NCBI GenBank assembly: GCA_028641055.1
Contig: CM054059.1
Coordinates: forward strand, 47,132,477 to 47,196,476
Source of the DNA: Alopecurus myosuroides
Lineage: Eukaryota; Streptophyta; Magnoliopsida; Poales; Poaceae
DNA: 64,000 nt
Direction of reading: 5' to 3'
The notes under the pieces are model-generated. The model was not told the DNA's origin and did no database searches. It saw only the letters and a list, made by a program, of their open reading frames with translations. A program made the translations under genes and the position numbers. This document shows positions 23,910-35,600 of this stretch, piece after piece. The stretch's first letter is position 1. Each line of letters begins with the position of its first letter.

Positions 23910-25446
23910 TAGTCCTCCGAGGCCTTAGCCATGAAGCACTTGGCGAAGTATTGAGGAATATTCTCATCGGAGGATTCAAAGAGTGATGGAGATGATGATG
24001 ATGATGCAATAGCAATAGCGACCACTTCACTTGTGGTCTCTTCTTCTTCATCATCACCGGAATCATACTCTTCTTGAGTCACTAGCACAAACTTTGTAGG
24101 TGACTTCTTGTTGAAAGGTTTCATCTTGAAAGAGAGGTTTTCTGTGAGGGATCTTTGACCTATCCTTGGGGACAAGTCTCCCACCTTGACTTTCTCTATT
24201 CTCATACATGCACTCGGCAACAAAATGATGCTTGTCATAAAAATTGTAACAAGCTCTCACTTTTTGAGTCCCTTCCTTAACTTGACTTGGTCTTCTCCTC
24301 AACATATGCCTTGGCCTTGGGAGGATTCTGCCAAAACCTTTGCACGGCAAGAGAAACGAAGTCCTTAAACACGGGATCGTACTCTTGCTCTTTCAAAGGG
24401 GCCAAGTCTTCAATACACTCCAACTCTTCATGATGGTCCAGCATCTTGGTCATGACCTTGGCCTTGAAAGTAACAGAGGCCCCTTTGTGCATTCCAATAG
24501 CACGAGCACGAGTGTCAAGAGCATTCTTTGTTTTAACTTGGAAATAGCACATTTCTTGCATCACTTGGGTTGAGGTCATGAGGTGATAGTCGTGTCTTCC
24601 TTGAAGACTCTTCAATTCTGCGGGCTCAAATGGCATGAGGGCACTCACGTACTTTCTCTTTATCCAAGCATCATCAATATGAGTGGAACCAACACCATTA
24701 AAAGCGGTGGTAAGGGTCTTGAGTATCCGGTATATGTCCTCATGGCTCTCACCATCATGCATATAGAAACCTTCGGCCTCATTGCTCAAGGTATCATACC
24801 TATTCCTCTTCATACTTTCATTGCCCATAAACATGGTGACATGAGCATACCATGTTTCCTTGGCGGTGGAATATTCTTGAAGATGAGGCATGTGGTTTGG
24901 ACACACGGCTTGTTGAATCATCAACAAGGCGGTGTAGTTGAGTTGACAATCTAGTACTTCTCGTTTTGTCAAGTTCTTGGGGTCATGAGTCTTGTATCCA
25001 TCTTGTGTGACCCTCCAAAGCTCAACGCAAGAAGAGTTCAAGTGAGTTTTCATATAATATTGTCATTGATCAGAAGTATGTGCATCCATTTTAGGAGGTT
25101 CAACTCTAGTGTTAATATGAGGATGTGGGATAGGAGGATCGGAAGAGCACCCTCCTTCGACATTGTGGTACTCGGCCTTCTCATCCGTTCCCTTAGAAGT
25201 GTTTTTCTTAGGGGATTCGCTTTTAGGTTCTCCACCCTTATCACCATCCTTCGTCTCCTCCGGGATTTGTACCGAAGGAGATGAATTAGAAGTGTTCGGG
25301 TCCTTGGCTTTCAAGAGTTTCAACATTAGACCTTGCAACTCCGTCATCTTGACATCCATGGATGAGGTCAAGGAATCTTTCAATTCCTTGAGATCATCCA
25401 TAGTGACTTGTGCCGCGGGCTCGACGACTTCTTTTTCGTTACCCAT
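23910..25446 (-). pseudogene. Copia gag (UBN2-like) with damaged zinc knuckle
   Basis: A gag of the widespread plant copia type: an acidic N-terminal part (25446-25063, ATG at 25446), then the MKTHLNSSCVELWRV block and the long helical core to about 24277. A CCHC-like knuckle in the neighbouring frame follows, reading CYNFYDKHHFVAEC, where the second cysteine of the usual C-x2-C is phenylalanine. An acidic, serine-rich tail continues to about 23910 with the FAKCFMAKASE block. At least one stop (between 25063 and 25053) and frame changes near 24280 and 24063 break it. It would have been the capsid precursor. Confidence 0.82.
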
Positions 25447-25501
25447 ACTAAAACTCCCAGACAGTTAAACCCGAAATAAGAGCCGAGGCTCTGATACCAA
25501 C

Positions 25502-26697
25502 TGAACGGATTGTATGAGAACCTAGATGAGGGGGGAGGGTGAATAGGTGCTACGACCCAATTTAATTATTTTCAAATTAAGACTTGACACAAAGGTAAAT
25601 TCTCTAAATATGCAACTATAGTGAATTTACCTATATGACAAGAACAACAATAAGTAAGATACAAACACAAAGTAAAGGAGAGGGAACGAGGTAACCGATA
25701 ACGGAAACACGCGGAGACAAGGATGTAATCTCGAGTTCCTCCTTTTGAGGGGATTACGTCTCGTTGGAGGGGTGTGAGTTTTTCCACAAAGGCCTACTCA
25801 ACTCCACAAATGCCTCACCCTATTCTTCGATGAACCTCGCCACAAAGGCCTAGTTCACCTTCCATTATTGATTCCCTTTGAGGAGGAATTCGAGTCATTT
25901 ATAATGAGCTTGAGGCACACACCCACAACCGAATTGGGGGGTCCCAAGAATCGCCAACAATCAACACGAGTAGCAATGAGGTATAGGTTTTCCGCAAGGA
26001 AACCCTAGACTAGATTCCCTCAAGTGAATGAGGGAGAAATGAAGAACAGGTCGGTGAAGATCTAGATCGGGGCCTTCTCCTTCAATCCTCCAAAGATCAA
26101 CAAATTTAAATGGAGGGATCGGGAGATCTAGGAATTTGGTGAGCTCAATAAATGTCCATTTAATTGCCTCGACGAATTGCCGGAGGTTGAAGAAGGAGAG
26201 GGGTATTTATAGCCCATCTCGAAATATGACCATTGCAGTATTTTAAGGGCGGATTATCTCCCCCCCCCCTCCCTACGGATTATCCGGCCCTTAGGCCAAA
26301 TAATCCGGGCCAAAAATCCGGCGAAAGGGCCGGTGGGAAACTGCAATCCTCGCACCACCCCAGACAGCCTCTGGACTTCAACGAGCTTCTAGGGGTGGAT
26401 TATCCGGCCCCGGAATATCTGGCCGCTAGGCGTTTAATAATCGGGCCAAAATTCCGTTGGGCTCCTACGAGCCCCGCACCACCCTAGACATCCTCTCAAA
26501 TTCACCGAACTTCTGGGGGGGGGATTATCCGGCCCCCGGAATGTCCGGCCTTTACAGGCCAGAATTCTCTGCAAAACGAGAGATAGAAATACGAGATTTC
26601 CTTCGACCATTTTGGTGCTTGGTGGTTTGAAAGATGTATCTGTAAGGTCTGCACCACTTAACATATAATTAAATATCGCTTGTGTTGTTAACTAACA
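25502..26697 (-). repeat. 5' LTR of minus-strand copia fragment
   Basis: 1196 bp. Contains three ordered copies of a 120-125 bp unit starting GGATTATCCGGCCC at 26277, 26397 and 26522, each followed by a CACCAC(C)CYAGACA block. A long C-run lies at about 26261-26272. Confidence 0.8.
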
Positions 26698-27066
26698 CGC
26701 AAAACAGAAATGCGCTTTCACACTCTCCTCGCGCACTATGCGCATGCGGCTCCCTCGACCACGGCATCCAACCACGACATCGACCTCGGCTACCCCTCGC
26801 ACGGCTATCTTGACCAAAACTGCACCGCCCCACGCTCTCGGCTACCTTGACATCGGCACAAAGGGCTATCACCTCGCTTGAGCACCCATCAGCTTCCTCT
26901 ATAGTCCAAGCAAGGGATGTTAGAGTATGGAATCTATGTGTGTTTATGGTAGTATAGGATAGAGACCGGATCTGTTTCTGTACAATGCTGACTTGACTTG
27001 TACTCCAAGATGACACCGTGTACGACTATATATACTCTCCCACAAGGCTCAATAATACATCCAACA
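26698..27066 (+). repeat. Short copia-type LTR with a little internal sequence
   Basis: Bases 26918-27066 (149 bp) begin TGTTAGAGTATGG, have TATATATA at about 27027, and end ACATCCAACA: a small TG..CA LTR. The 220 bases before it (26698-26917) contain no frame I recognise and end in a purine-rich CAAGGGA. That would suit the 3' end of an element whose rest was displaced by the neighbouring copia fragment. A second LTR is not visible, so a solo LTR is possible. Confidence 0.5.
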
Positions 27067-27738
27067 TATTACGCCAATCTGTTAGAGCATGACATGTACG
27101 TGGAATTTTTGACACATTGGACCACCTCAAAAGTGCATTGCTAAAAAGGACCACTCCAAAAATTATTTATCAAATCTGCCGTGGCGACATGCCAGGCAAG
27201 CGACACGTGGAGGGTGCCGACATAGCCGGAGGCGGCAGGACTGCCGCCACAGCCACAGGCGGCATGCACATGCATGGCGACGGAAGATGCCTGGCCGCGC
27301 ACTGATTGTGAGGTGGCTATGCCGCCTCCCACCAAGGAGGCACCCTGCGCTGATTTTGAGAAACGTCGCTGCTGCGTGCGGTGTTGCGAGGTGGACCGAT
27401 TACATGTGTGTGCTGCGCTTTTTCTTTCCTCCGACAAACTAGCACTGAATTTGAGGAGGAGTACAACAACGTAACTACCCTCATTCCCAGGTGTTGATTC
27501 CTTTTGTTATTTAATGTGCCGAAAGTTGATTAAACTGGTGGATAGTAGTGCAGCTCGCTCGACTCCTCTACTTGTTCTATTTAAACCCGCAGCTCGTTCG
27601 TGTACTTCACACTTCCCGCTTGCTGCTGCTCTCTCGTTCCCACTGCTGCTCTGCCAAATACTCCCGCTGCTCTTGTTGCTCTCTCATTCGTGTGTCGGCA
27701 AGTCTACATGAAAGAGAGAGGGTAGAGCCATTAGAGTG
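27067..27738 (+). promoter_or_regulatory. Upstream region of the + strand gene, TATA-like box at 27578
   Basis: No gene. GC-rich near 27180-27400 with repeats of GCCGGAGGCGGCAGG type. A TATTTAAA box at 27578-27585 lies about 155 bases before the ATG at 27739, followed by a CT-rich stretch typical of plant 5' leaders. Confidence 0.4.
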
Positions 27739-28657
27739 ATGGCAGATAATGGTGGTGGTGGTCTTGACCCATATAGCTCATGGTGTATTCTATATCATGC
27801 AGCAAAAGGTTCTTGCGCCAATAGGAGGAAGGGTAGAGCCGCAGTTAGTTTTATGGAACTAATGACTGAGTGGGACCACGCAGTTGCTCTGGGGGGAAAT
27901 TTAGCTAGATATAACCTCCCGCCTAGATCCGCTGATGAAATTAGGAATGAACTATTGAGGTGGCGTGATAAGTGGTGCAGAGTAGTTGAGCTAAAAATAA
28001 TTGAGGCGAGGCTTCGGGGCTTGCCTATCCATGCTAATAGTGATCAAATACATTTTTTCTCATGATGCCTATGCACTTCACGTTGAGGTAATCGATTTAC
28101 AAGTTTATATAATATTCGAATGAATTGTCATCGTTCTAATTTATGTTTCTCTTGCGGATGCAGAGTTCCTGAACAAAAAGATCTTGCACTATGGTTAGAT
28201 GCGCATACTGTTTGGGCCATGTCCTAGCGGGTATCCCGAGTCCAACTCCCACGCTGAGTGGATCTTGAGGACAATATCGGAGTGGAAGAGTGGTGCCACA
28301 TCAAAGGGGAAAAATGGTCGTACATCAAAGGGGGAGAGTGCTAGGGCATCGAAGGGGAAGAGTGCTAGCGCATCGAAGGGGAAGAGTGTTTCCACGTCGA
28401 AGGGGAAGAGTGGTGGCACATCGAAGCCAGTTGTCGATGAGAACAGTGACGATGACTTTACGCCGAGAAGTCGAGCCATGTTCAACACTATGTGTAAGAG
28501 TGCAGGTTCATCAAAAGCTGCCGCCGATGAAAATAGTGATGACGACTTCATGCCTCTGTCACGAACACGTGGGGAGAGCGAAGTAAAGTCGTCGAGTTTA
28601 ATTAGTTATCGCTATGCGTCTTTTATTATTTCAAGTTGTAGCTATTTCTTGTTGTGA
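27739..28657 (+). pseudogene. Broken two-exon gene, unknown function, with SKGKS repeats
   Basis: The first exon starts at ATG 27739 (MADNGGGGLDPYSSWC). It has good codon structure through a tryptophan-rich helical part (FMELMTEWDHAVAL, RWRDKWCRVVE) and stops at 28065 after a T-run. Shifting one base restores a frame to a GAG/GTAATC donor near 28087. An acceptor ending GCAG(AG) near 28162 leads to codons that meet a TAG at 28195 and then continue in frame as a 150-residue stretch to 28657. That stretch holds six imperfect repeats of S-K-G-K/E-S-A/G and two copies of an ENSDDDF segment. I do not recognise the family. Its position, tail to tail with a Mutator-like transposase, suggests it may be the second gene of the same transposon. 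Confidence 0.5.
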
Positions 28658-28816
28658 GTTGTATGTCAAAATAATTTCTTCTTTGCAAAATAATAATAAT
28701 AAGTTCGTCACAAACTCATAAAAAAAAGGAATATGTCAGTCACATAGGTAGTAATATGTCTCTCACGTACATAAAAAATAACATGTGTCTATGCATGGAG
28801 AGATGTGTCAGGCACG

Positions 28817-30514
28817 TCATACTCGGCCTCGGCGGGGAGCTCGTGGAGGAGGCGTCGATTGGCCATACTTGCGGGGTGCCCGGACATTACGGGGAGGAAT
28901 GGTGGACCCTTCATCCTGTTGTTCTGAAGGTTCGGGAGACGGGGTACGTATCACTGGTTCGTACTCTGTATATCCGGGAATTAAACTAGACGTTGTGTCC
29001 GAAGGGTCACCAAAGAAGTCAATAAGTATTTCAGAGACGATGCAAACATCGGCACGATCTTGCACGACTCCCATCTTGACGCAACTCAGGAACCACAACC
29101 AGCTATCTCTGTTCTCGCTCTGTACCAAAGCATATGCAATAGGAAGGAGTTGGTTATTTGCATCTGCTGCGATCGCCACCAGGAGTGTCCCCTTGTACTT
29201 TCCAGTGAGAAAAGTCCCATCAATTGATGGTACCGGACGACAATGATGGAATGCTTGTATAGTCTGAGGGAATGCCCAGAATAGAAGTTCAAGGATAATT
29301 GAATTTTCCTCCGTTGGGTGTCCATGAGTTTTCATGAACATTTGAGTCCCGGGGTGAACATATGCTATCTGTCGTAACAGTTTGGGGGCCCAGTCATAGG
29401 CCTCCTCATAAGTGTCGTACAATTTCTGAAAAATGGCCTCTTTGGCACGTCTAGCCTTACCATAGCTGACGGGGAAGCCACAGATCGGTCGCAGTTTCTT
29501 GCAGGGTCTTAATACCCATATTTATATCTGCTCGCACCGCCGCAAACATGATTTCTCCCACATATTTAGCAGTGACATTGCAGTGCTCCGCAAGAGTCCC
29601 TACTAGCTCGCAGCTATGGGGTACTATTTTTGAGATATGCCAGGGCTGACATACCCCAGTGCTCTAGCGAGCGATCACCCTTCCCTTGCAACCATTAGCC
29701 AAAAAGATGCATACGATATTCAACACTTTTCGGTCAGACGGCTTCACTTTATGTTGGCGAGAAATGCCCAGTGCATACCTCTTGATTGTCGTGTCAGCAG
29801 AGGCCGTGTCTGGAAAAATATGCCCTTCCTGCAGTCCTCTCCCAGGCCCGGAACCGAGTGAAATTCATTGTTGATGGCCATTGTCGTCAAAAACTGATGG
29901 TCCAGCGGTGCTGCAACCGCCCTCTGAGAAGGACCATGCCCTTCTTCATCTGAGGATGATGACGACGAAGAATGTCCATCATCGTCATGGTCCAGCGCCT
30001 TCGGGAGTCCCTCCACATGTTCGGCGATGTCAACGACAGTAGACCAATATCATGGGTTAAGGACACCCTCGGACACATTATGGCCGCCTGTTGCCTCCGA
30101 TGGGCCGGTGCTAGCAGCTGTGGTGATGGCCATCTCGACCTCAGCAGCACCGCTACTGCATCCGACACCATCACCGCGAGGAAAAAACTGGACATACACC
30201 ATCGGCTCTCCATACATGGCGGAACCAGCTGTGGTTGCGAAGCTCATGTATGTCCTCCAGTTCCCTTCCAATTTCACCTCCTTAAGACCCCAGCGGGGAA
30301 CCCCATCATACCCTTCTTCCACGATGAAGGCTTCAACCCTCATCGTGTTTCCATGCTCATGCTTAAAGTATCTGCGGATGTGTTTTCGGACATCGCCAAA
30401 TTCTTTATTTACCATGTCTTTAACTACTACACTTAATGAGTCACAATTTGACACATCGACACCAAATATATTGTCGCGTACGATGTCCCCATAGAACACT
30501 TTCAATATTTCCAT
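28817..30514 (-). pseudogene. Mutator-like (MULE) transposase, internally deleted
   Basis: The N-terminal part starts at ATG 30514 (MEILKVFYGDIVRDN), a PB1-like N-terminus common in plant MULE transposases. An acidic linker (DDDGHSSSSSSSDEE) and then the MULE core follow: FPVSYGKARRAKEAIF, PVPSIDGTFLTGKYKG with the first catalytic aspartate, and SENRDSWLWFL. All pieces lie in one frame, interrupted by a TAA at 30050, a stop at 29744 and others before 29423. After ADVCIVSE, where a conserved S-D would be expected, the sequence jumps to a proline/arginine-rich tail (TPSPEPSEQQDEGSTIPP). The second and third catalytic acids and the zinc finger are therefore missing. At 566 codons it is shorter than usual MULE transposases (about 700-900). 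Confidence 0.8.
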
Positions 30515-31560
30515 CGTACCTACCGAACAACCATATTTACAAGAAGAAAATTAATATTGCATACAGTTATTTCATTATCACATTTTTAATATAGCTGACC
30601 CGGCTGAGATTATTTTCTAGTTTCGTCAAAGCTCCCGTGCAAATATGATATCCATAAATATCTGTGGTTAGCTAATGCGCGTATACACCTTTGAAAACAG
30701 TAACTTACCGTACTAATTATGACTCCATGACAGCAACAAAAAAATTAATAACATCTTCGCTTAATTATTTTCTACAATTGTACTTATTAAATTTTATATC
30801 ACATGCAATTATTTTATTACCACATTTTTAATATAGCTGACCCAACTGAGATTATTTTCTAGCTTCGTCACAGCTCAATATTGACAATCATTTTTAATAT
30901 GCAAGTGTACAAGGTTTCCACCGTACCTACCCAATCATATTTACAATAAAAAATAATAACACCGTAGTTCAATTATTTTGTACACTTCTAAAAATATCAC
31001 AGCTCATTATGTACGAGTGAGTACGATACCCATAACTATCTAGTGTAACTATGGCTATTCTACACCTCCCTAAACTGTAGCCAACATTATGACCAACATT
31101 AATAAATGACTTAGTGACGGCTTTAACATCATCTTACATGGAAAACATAATATCATAGACTAACTGCAACATATCTCGTCCGACAATATTTATCCAAACT
31201 TCTGATTACTACAAGTCATAACTAACTACGAGCTGTAATACCAACTAATATACAAATATAAGTGTCTGTCAAAACATATCAACACCTCAGAAAACTCGTA
31301 CCTTGTTGCTGGACTAGTTAGTTCACAAAATAGTGAACAATGGTCTTCGAATCGCAACCACTCTACTCTTTACTCTTTCATGCTGACTTGGGGGCACACA
31401 AACGTGAGAGCTAAGTGCAGCCACGAACCGCAACCACGGTCTTCAAAGCTATGTGAAGCAACCGCGAACCGCAACCAGCTATGTTCTGGCTCTCACTCTA
31501 TGTGAGGCGAACTGAGGAAGCACAGGCAGTATATAAAGAGCAAAGAGGAGTAGAAGAAAG
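30515..31560. other. AT-rich sequence upstream of the MULE transposase
   Basis: No gene found. A direct repeat of about 75 bp (30561-30634 and 30801-30876, core TTTTTAATATAGCTGACC) is present. A CTTTATATAC/GTATATAAAG box at about 31530 could serve either strand. I could not find terminal inverted repeats matching the region left of 27.7 kb, so the transposon borders are unknown. Confidence 0.45.
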
Positions 31561-31848
31561 GAGTCAGCGCTGAGTGCTGTAAGCCTGCCCACCAGTCCAC
31601 GTATAAAATAACAAAGAATCACTCGCGTGGGAATCAACGCTTAATTTTATCGTTGTTTTGCTATTGCGTGTAACAGCTCCCGCATGAGCTCGACGATGTG
31701 ATGCCAGCAAAGCACGCTTTGGCCCGTTGTCGTGCGCTGCTATTTCTGGGCTACGCCCTGGCCTATCGTCATCGTGTGCACTAGTACGTACCGGCATCGG
31801 AGAGTACAACTACTCCCCGCGCAAGGAGTGCGCTACCCCTATGACAAC

Positions 31849-32077
31849 GAGATGAACGACAACGTCCGCGGCATCCTCCCCAGGACCGGCTTCCCCCCGC
31901 ACGACGTCGACCCTGAGGACGCCGACGGCAGCTCCGGGGTCGAGGCTGATGGCCTCATGGAGCCGGCCACGGTGCTGTTCATAGCGGCGGGGCTGGCCTG
32001 CTTCCGATGCAGCCATATGGCTACGCCGCCGCCGACAAAAACCACGAGGAGGGATCTGAAAGTACATTTCGGCTAGT
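31849..32077 (+). pseudogene. GC3-rich coding-like fragment, unknown
   Basis: A stretch of about 75 codons in the frame ending at the stop after 32073. It has strong third-position G/C preference (runs such as GAC GTC GAC, GGC ATC CTC), unlike the AT-rich flanks. The peptide has an acidic part (HDVDPEDADGSSGVEADG) and a hydrophobic part (ATVLFIAAGLACF) that could be a membrane segment. I do not recognise the family. It looks like a piece of a host exon moved by an element, or the end of a broken gene. Confidence 0.35.
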
Positions 32078-32671
32078 ATCTAATGACATTTCGGACCGGT
32101 GGGAATCGGTTGCGCGTGGAGGGAAATGGAAGCCTTCGACCTCCGAACAACCCGATAAACGTCATGAGCTCCGCAATCCGGAAGAGACATCGCACCGGAA
32201 ATGCATATCTGAGCTCTGGTGCATCTGCTCCCAGCTAAAAACATTCTATTATGTTTTTGAAAATTCTAAACATTCTCCCCGTTCTACTGTTCACACTGGG
32301 AACAGCGGGGCATTCTCCGTGTTAGACGGTAGATACATCTCCAGCTGCTTGTCTAGTTATCTATGTTAGGTACGGAGTAGCACATCTCAGGCCGTTCTGG
32401 TTTCTTCCTTGGCAAAACATGGGAAAGCTCCAGCGAAAATGCAGGTACACTGAAAGAAGACGGCCACCTGGCCACAGCCCCCAAAATCTCAGCAGATGCA
32501 GCAGTACATGCAAGTTTTAATCTGCAGAGTTAAGATTTAAGAGTAACACTATAAGATTACAACCAAGCAGTCCGAGCAAGCAAACACCAGGAAAACGAGG
32601 AGCTAAAGGGAAGAGAAGAGGTTACCAAGTTCCTTCACCGCCATTGCTTGACTCGCGTCCGAAGTCCAATT
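32078..32671. other. Region 3' of the ankyrin/TPR gene
   Basis: No separate gene seen. It should contain the 3' UTR of the minus-strand gene ending at 32672. Confidence 0.5.
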
Positions 32672-35600
32672 TCAATCGAGATCATCGCTTCTCAGGTCCA
32701 GTTTCAATGCCGAAACGAGTGCTCTGCATGCTCCAGCATAATCCTAAACAAGCAAGCATCAGTGCGGTTGGCCAGGGAATACGACAGAGTACGGGAAACA
32801 GAATGCCAATGCACACACTCCCTGTCACAGCTCACCTCCAACAGTATCAGAGCTATTGCTTGCTCATAGCAGGAATTCGATAGGTCCATGTTCATAGTTC
32901 TGTAGGTATAAGCATCAACCAAAGCGTTGTCTTCTTCACTCATATGCAGCCAGCAGAGGCTCCTCTTTGCATACAAGGTTGAATCATCAGAGTCGATCTC
33001 CATTGCCTGCAGTTTGTACATACATGGAGGCATAAACGGTTTGTACATGGAGGTATTCTAGCAACGGCTTATACTGCATTATGTTTCATGATTCCGAGCA
33101 TTTTAGCCAGAAAGGGGTTCATCAGGAAGTAAAAGTGCACCACGGAGCTAATGAAGTATATGATGCACGAGCATACCTTGGTATAGAGAGCCAACGCATT
33201 AGCATAATCATTTCCCTTAAATGCAGCATCCCCTTGCATTTTTAAAGCACATCCACCATTTGCATCGAGGAGAGGATCCTGAATCAAACGAACAACTGAA
33301 AGTCAGTCAGGATATAAAATGCAAATCTACTCTTGAATTCACATAGTTCACATGTTGAATTATTACATCAGTGCCTGCAGGGGTTGTGAGAGGGGAAAGA
33401 ATCTTGACGCAGTCCATCCATCCTTGGGTTGCGGCAATTTCTGCCGCTGTTCTACCCAACTGTTCAGGAGGATATCAAGGATAAATCTCACAAATAAACA
33501 AGGGAGAGCTTATGCAATGAAATAATTAGGTTTTCCATTATGCAATAAGAGACGAATGTGGCTAAGGAACTTATACTCATATCACTATGGAATTTATACT
33601 CATATCACTATGGGATTCAAAATATGATGAATTATAGGCGATTGCGCAGGGCATGTTGATAATAATCAAGTGCCATTACTTAGTCGGTCCGAACCAAGGA
33701 ATCAATTAGAAATGTATGTGTAGCCAGATTCCCATTATATCCTGGACATGTCTAAAGCGTGAAACAGGTGCATGAATGCTTAAACAAGCCTCTTTCGATC
33801 ATTTTGTTATTTTTTTTTTTTTTTTCAGGAACGCGCGAAATGCACGCCTTTTTTTTATAGATAGAAGAAGAGAACAGACAGTTTTTACATGCCTCCACGA
33901 CAACGCACCCACAGCCGAAGCCTAAAAGAACAAAGGCACTAACTCACAAAAAACCTACAGCACTCCACCTACTGGCTTCAGCAACAATCGCATCCAACAG
34001 AGCCGCTTCCGATCTAGTAGCTCTACTGAACACACGGTTGTTCCTCTCGATCCAAATGAAGTGCAGGACAAGGAGGACCAAAGACCTGATCTTGGTTGCC
34101 TCCTTAGCCGGCCAGTGTGTGGCAATCGAAGTCCACCACTCCTACAAAACATCCGTAGAAGAGGGACCAGCTCCGGCCTTCCGAGACCCGAGAGGGTTTC
34201 AAACCAAATCACGCGAGCAAAGGGGCAGTTGAGGAGGAGGTGTTGGATGGTTTCGGGTTCTTGCAGGCACATAGGGCAAGTGTCGGAGTCCGCAATGCCA
34301 TGCCTCAAACGCCGCTCCCCCGTCCAGCATCTATCCCAGGCCGCTTTCCACGCAAAGAATTTGAACTTCAAGGGGGCCTTGCACCTCCAGATTGGAGCAT
34401 ACAAGGGCCAAGAAGTCCGACCCACAAAGAAAGCCATATAGGCCGAGCGCGCCGAGAAGGTTTTGTCCACAGTCCAAGTCCACTCGAACCGATCTACCGT
34501 GTCCAGCAGGTTAACCTCCTGAATCAAGTTCCACAGGGTGAGGAATTGCCCAATGGCCCCCACCGAGAGACCCCCAACAATGTCGCGCACCCAGGCGTTA
34601 CCCAAGAGGCCCTGAGCAACAGTCCGTGACTCCCTAGCCTTCGCATTCACGAAGCTCAGAAGATCCGGCACGACCATACCCACAGAACGGCTGCCAATCC
34701 ATCTGTCGCCCCAGAAGGAACAGCTATTGCCATCGCCAAGCACGATCTTGACCGAAGCATCGAACATGGCTCTACAGTTATCCGATCCCGAGATGGTAAT
34801 CCCAGCCCAAGGCTTGTCCGGGTCTGTCCTCCATAACCACAACCACCGCATACGCAGAGCGTCATTAAGAATATGCAGGTTTCGAATACCCAGTCCCCCA
34901 AGCCGAGTCGGAAGACACACATCCTTCCACGCGATCGGGCAAGATCCACCATTGGTCGAGTCCTTGCCACACCACAGGAATCCCCTACACACCTTTTCGA
35001 AAGCCTCAATCACCCCCACGGGGAGATCTAGCGCCATCAGGAGGTAAATGGACATGGCGGTAAGAACCTCCTTGATCAGTACCGATCTTCCAGGTGCCGC
35101 GAGGAGGGAACCCATCCACGTGGGGAGCCACCTAACCAGCTTATCCACATAAGGCTGCAGGTCATGCTTAAGGACCCTCATGGGCGCTAGGGGAAGCCCC
35201 AAGTAAGTGCAAGGGAACTTAACCAGTCCAGAGGGGAGGAGAAGCTTTAGCACCTCTACCGACTCGTCAGCACATCTGATCAATGTGGCCAAGCTCTTGG
35301 CAAAGTTTACACGCATCCCTGAACCATCTCCGAATAGCTCAAAGAGTCCCAAGGCGAGTCTAATCTCGCCCTCCACCGGTTTAATTAACAGTGCCACATC
35401 ATCCGCAAACAAGGAAAGGCGGTGCTTGACGCACGCCGGCCTTAGCGAGTTGAAGAGGCCCGTGTGCTCCGCCCGCACAAAAAGGGCAGCCAACACATCC
35501 ATAGCGAGGACAAAAAGCAGGGGGAGAGTGGATCCCCCTGCCGCAATCCACGTCTGTGCCAAATTCTCTCCGTAGCATGCCCATTCACCAATATCTTGGA

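Larger units (their letters stand above)
23910..26697 (-). mobile_element. Copia 5' fragment: LTR, PBS and gag only (minus sense)
   Basis: The 5' half of a minus-strand copia. The 5' LTR is 25502-26697 (TGTTAG start on minus, TCCGTTCA end). The PBS at 25499 down to 25487 is a perfect TGGTATCAGAGCC, the classic initiator-Met-tRNA site. The gag follows from 25446. Protease, integrase, RT, RNase H and the 3' LTR are absent; the element ends against the truncated + strand copia at about 23840-23910. Confidence 0.85.

Noticed and set aside
27067..31560. Terminal inverted repeats defining the MULE
   Set aside because: No convincing long inverted repeat or 9-bp duplication could be matched by eye, so no element borders are claimed.
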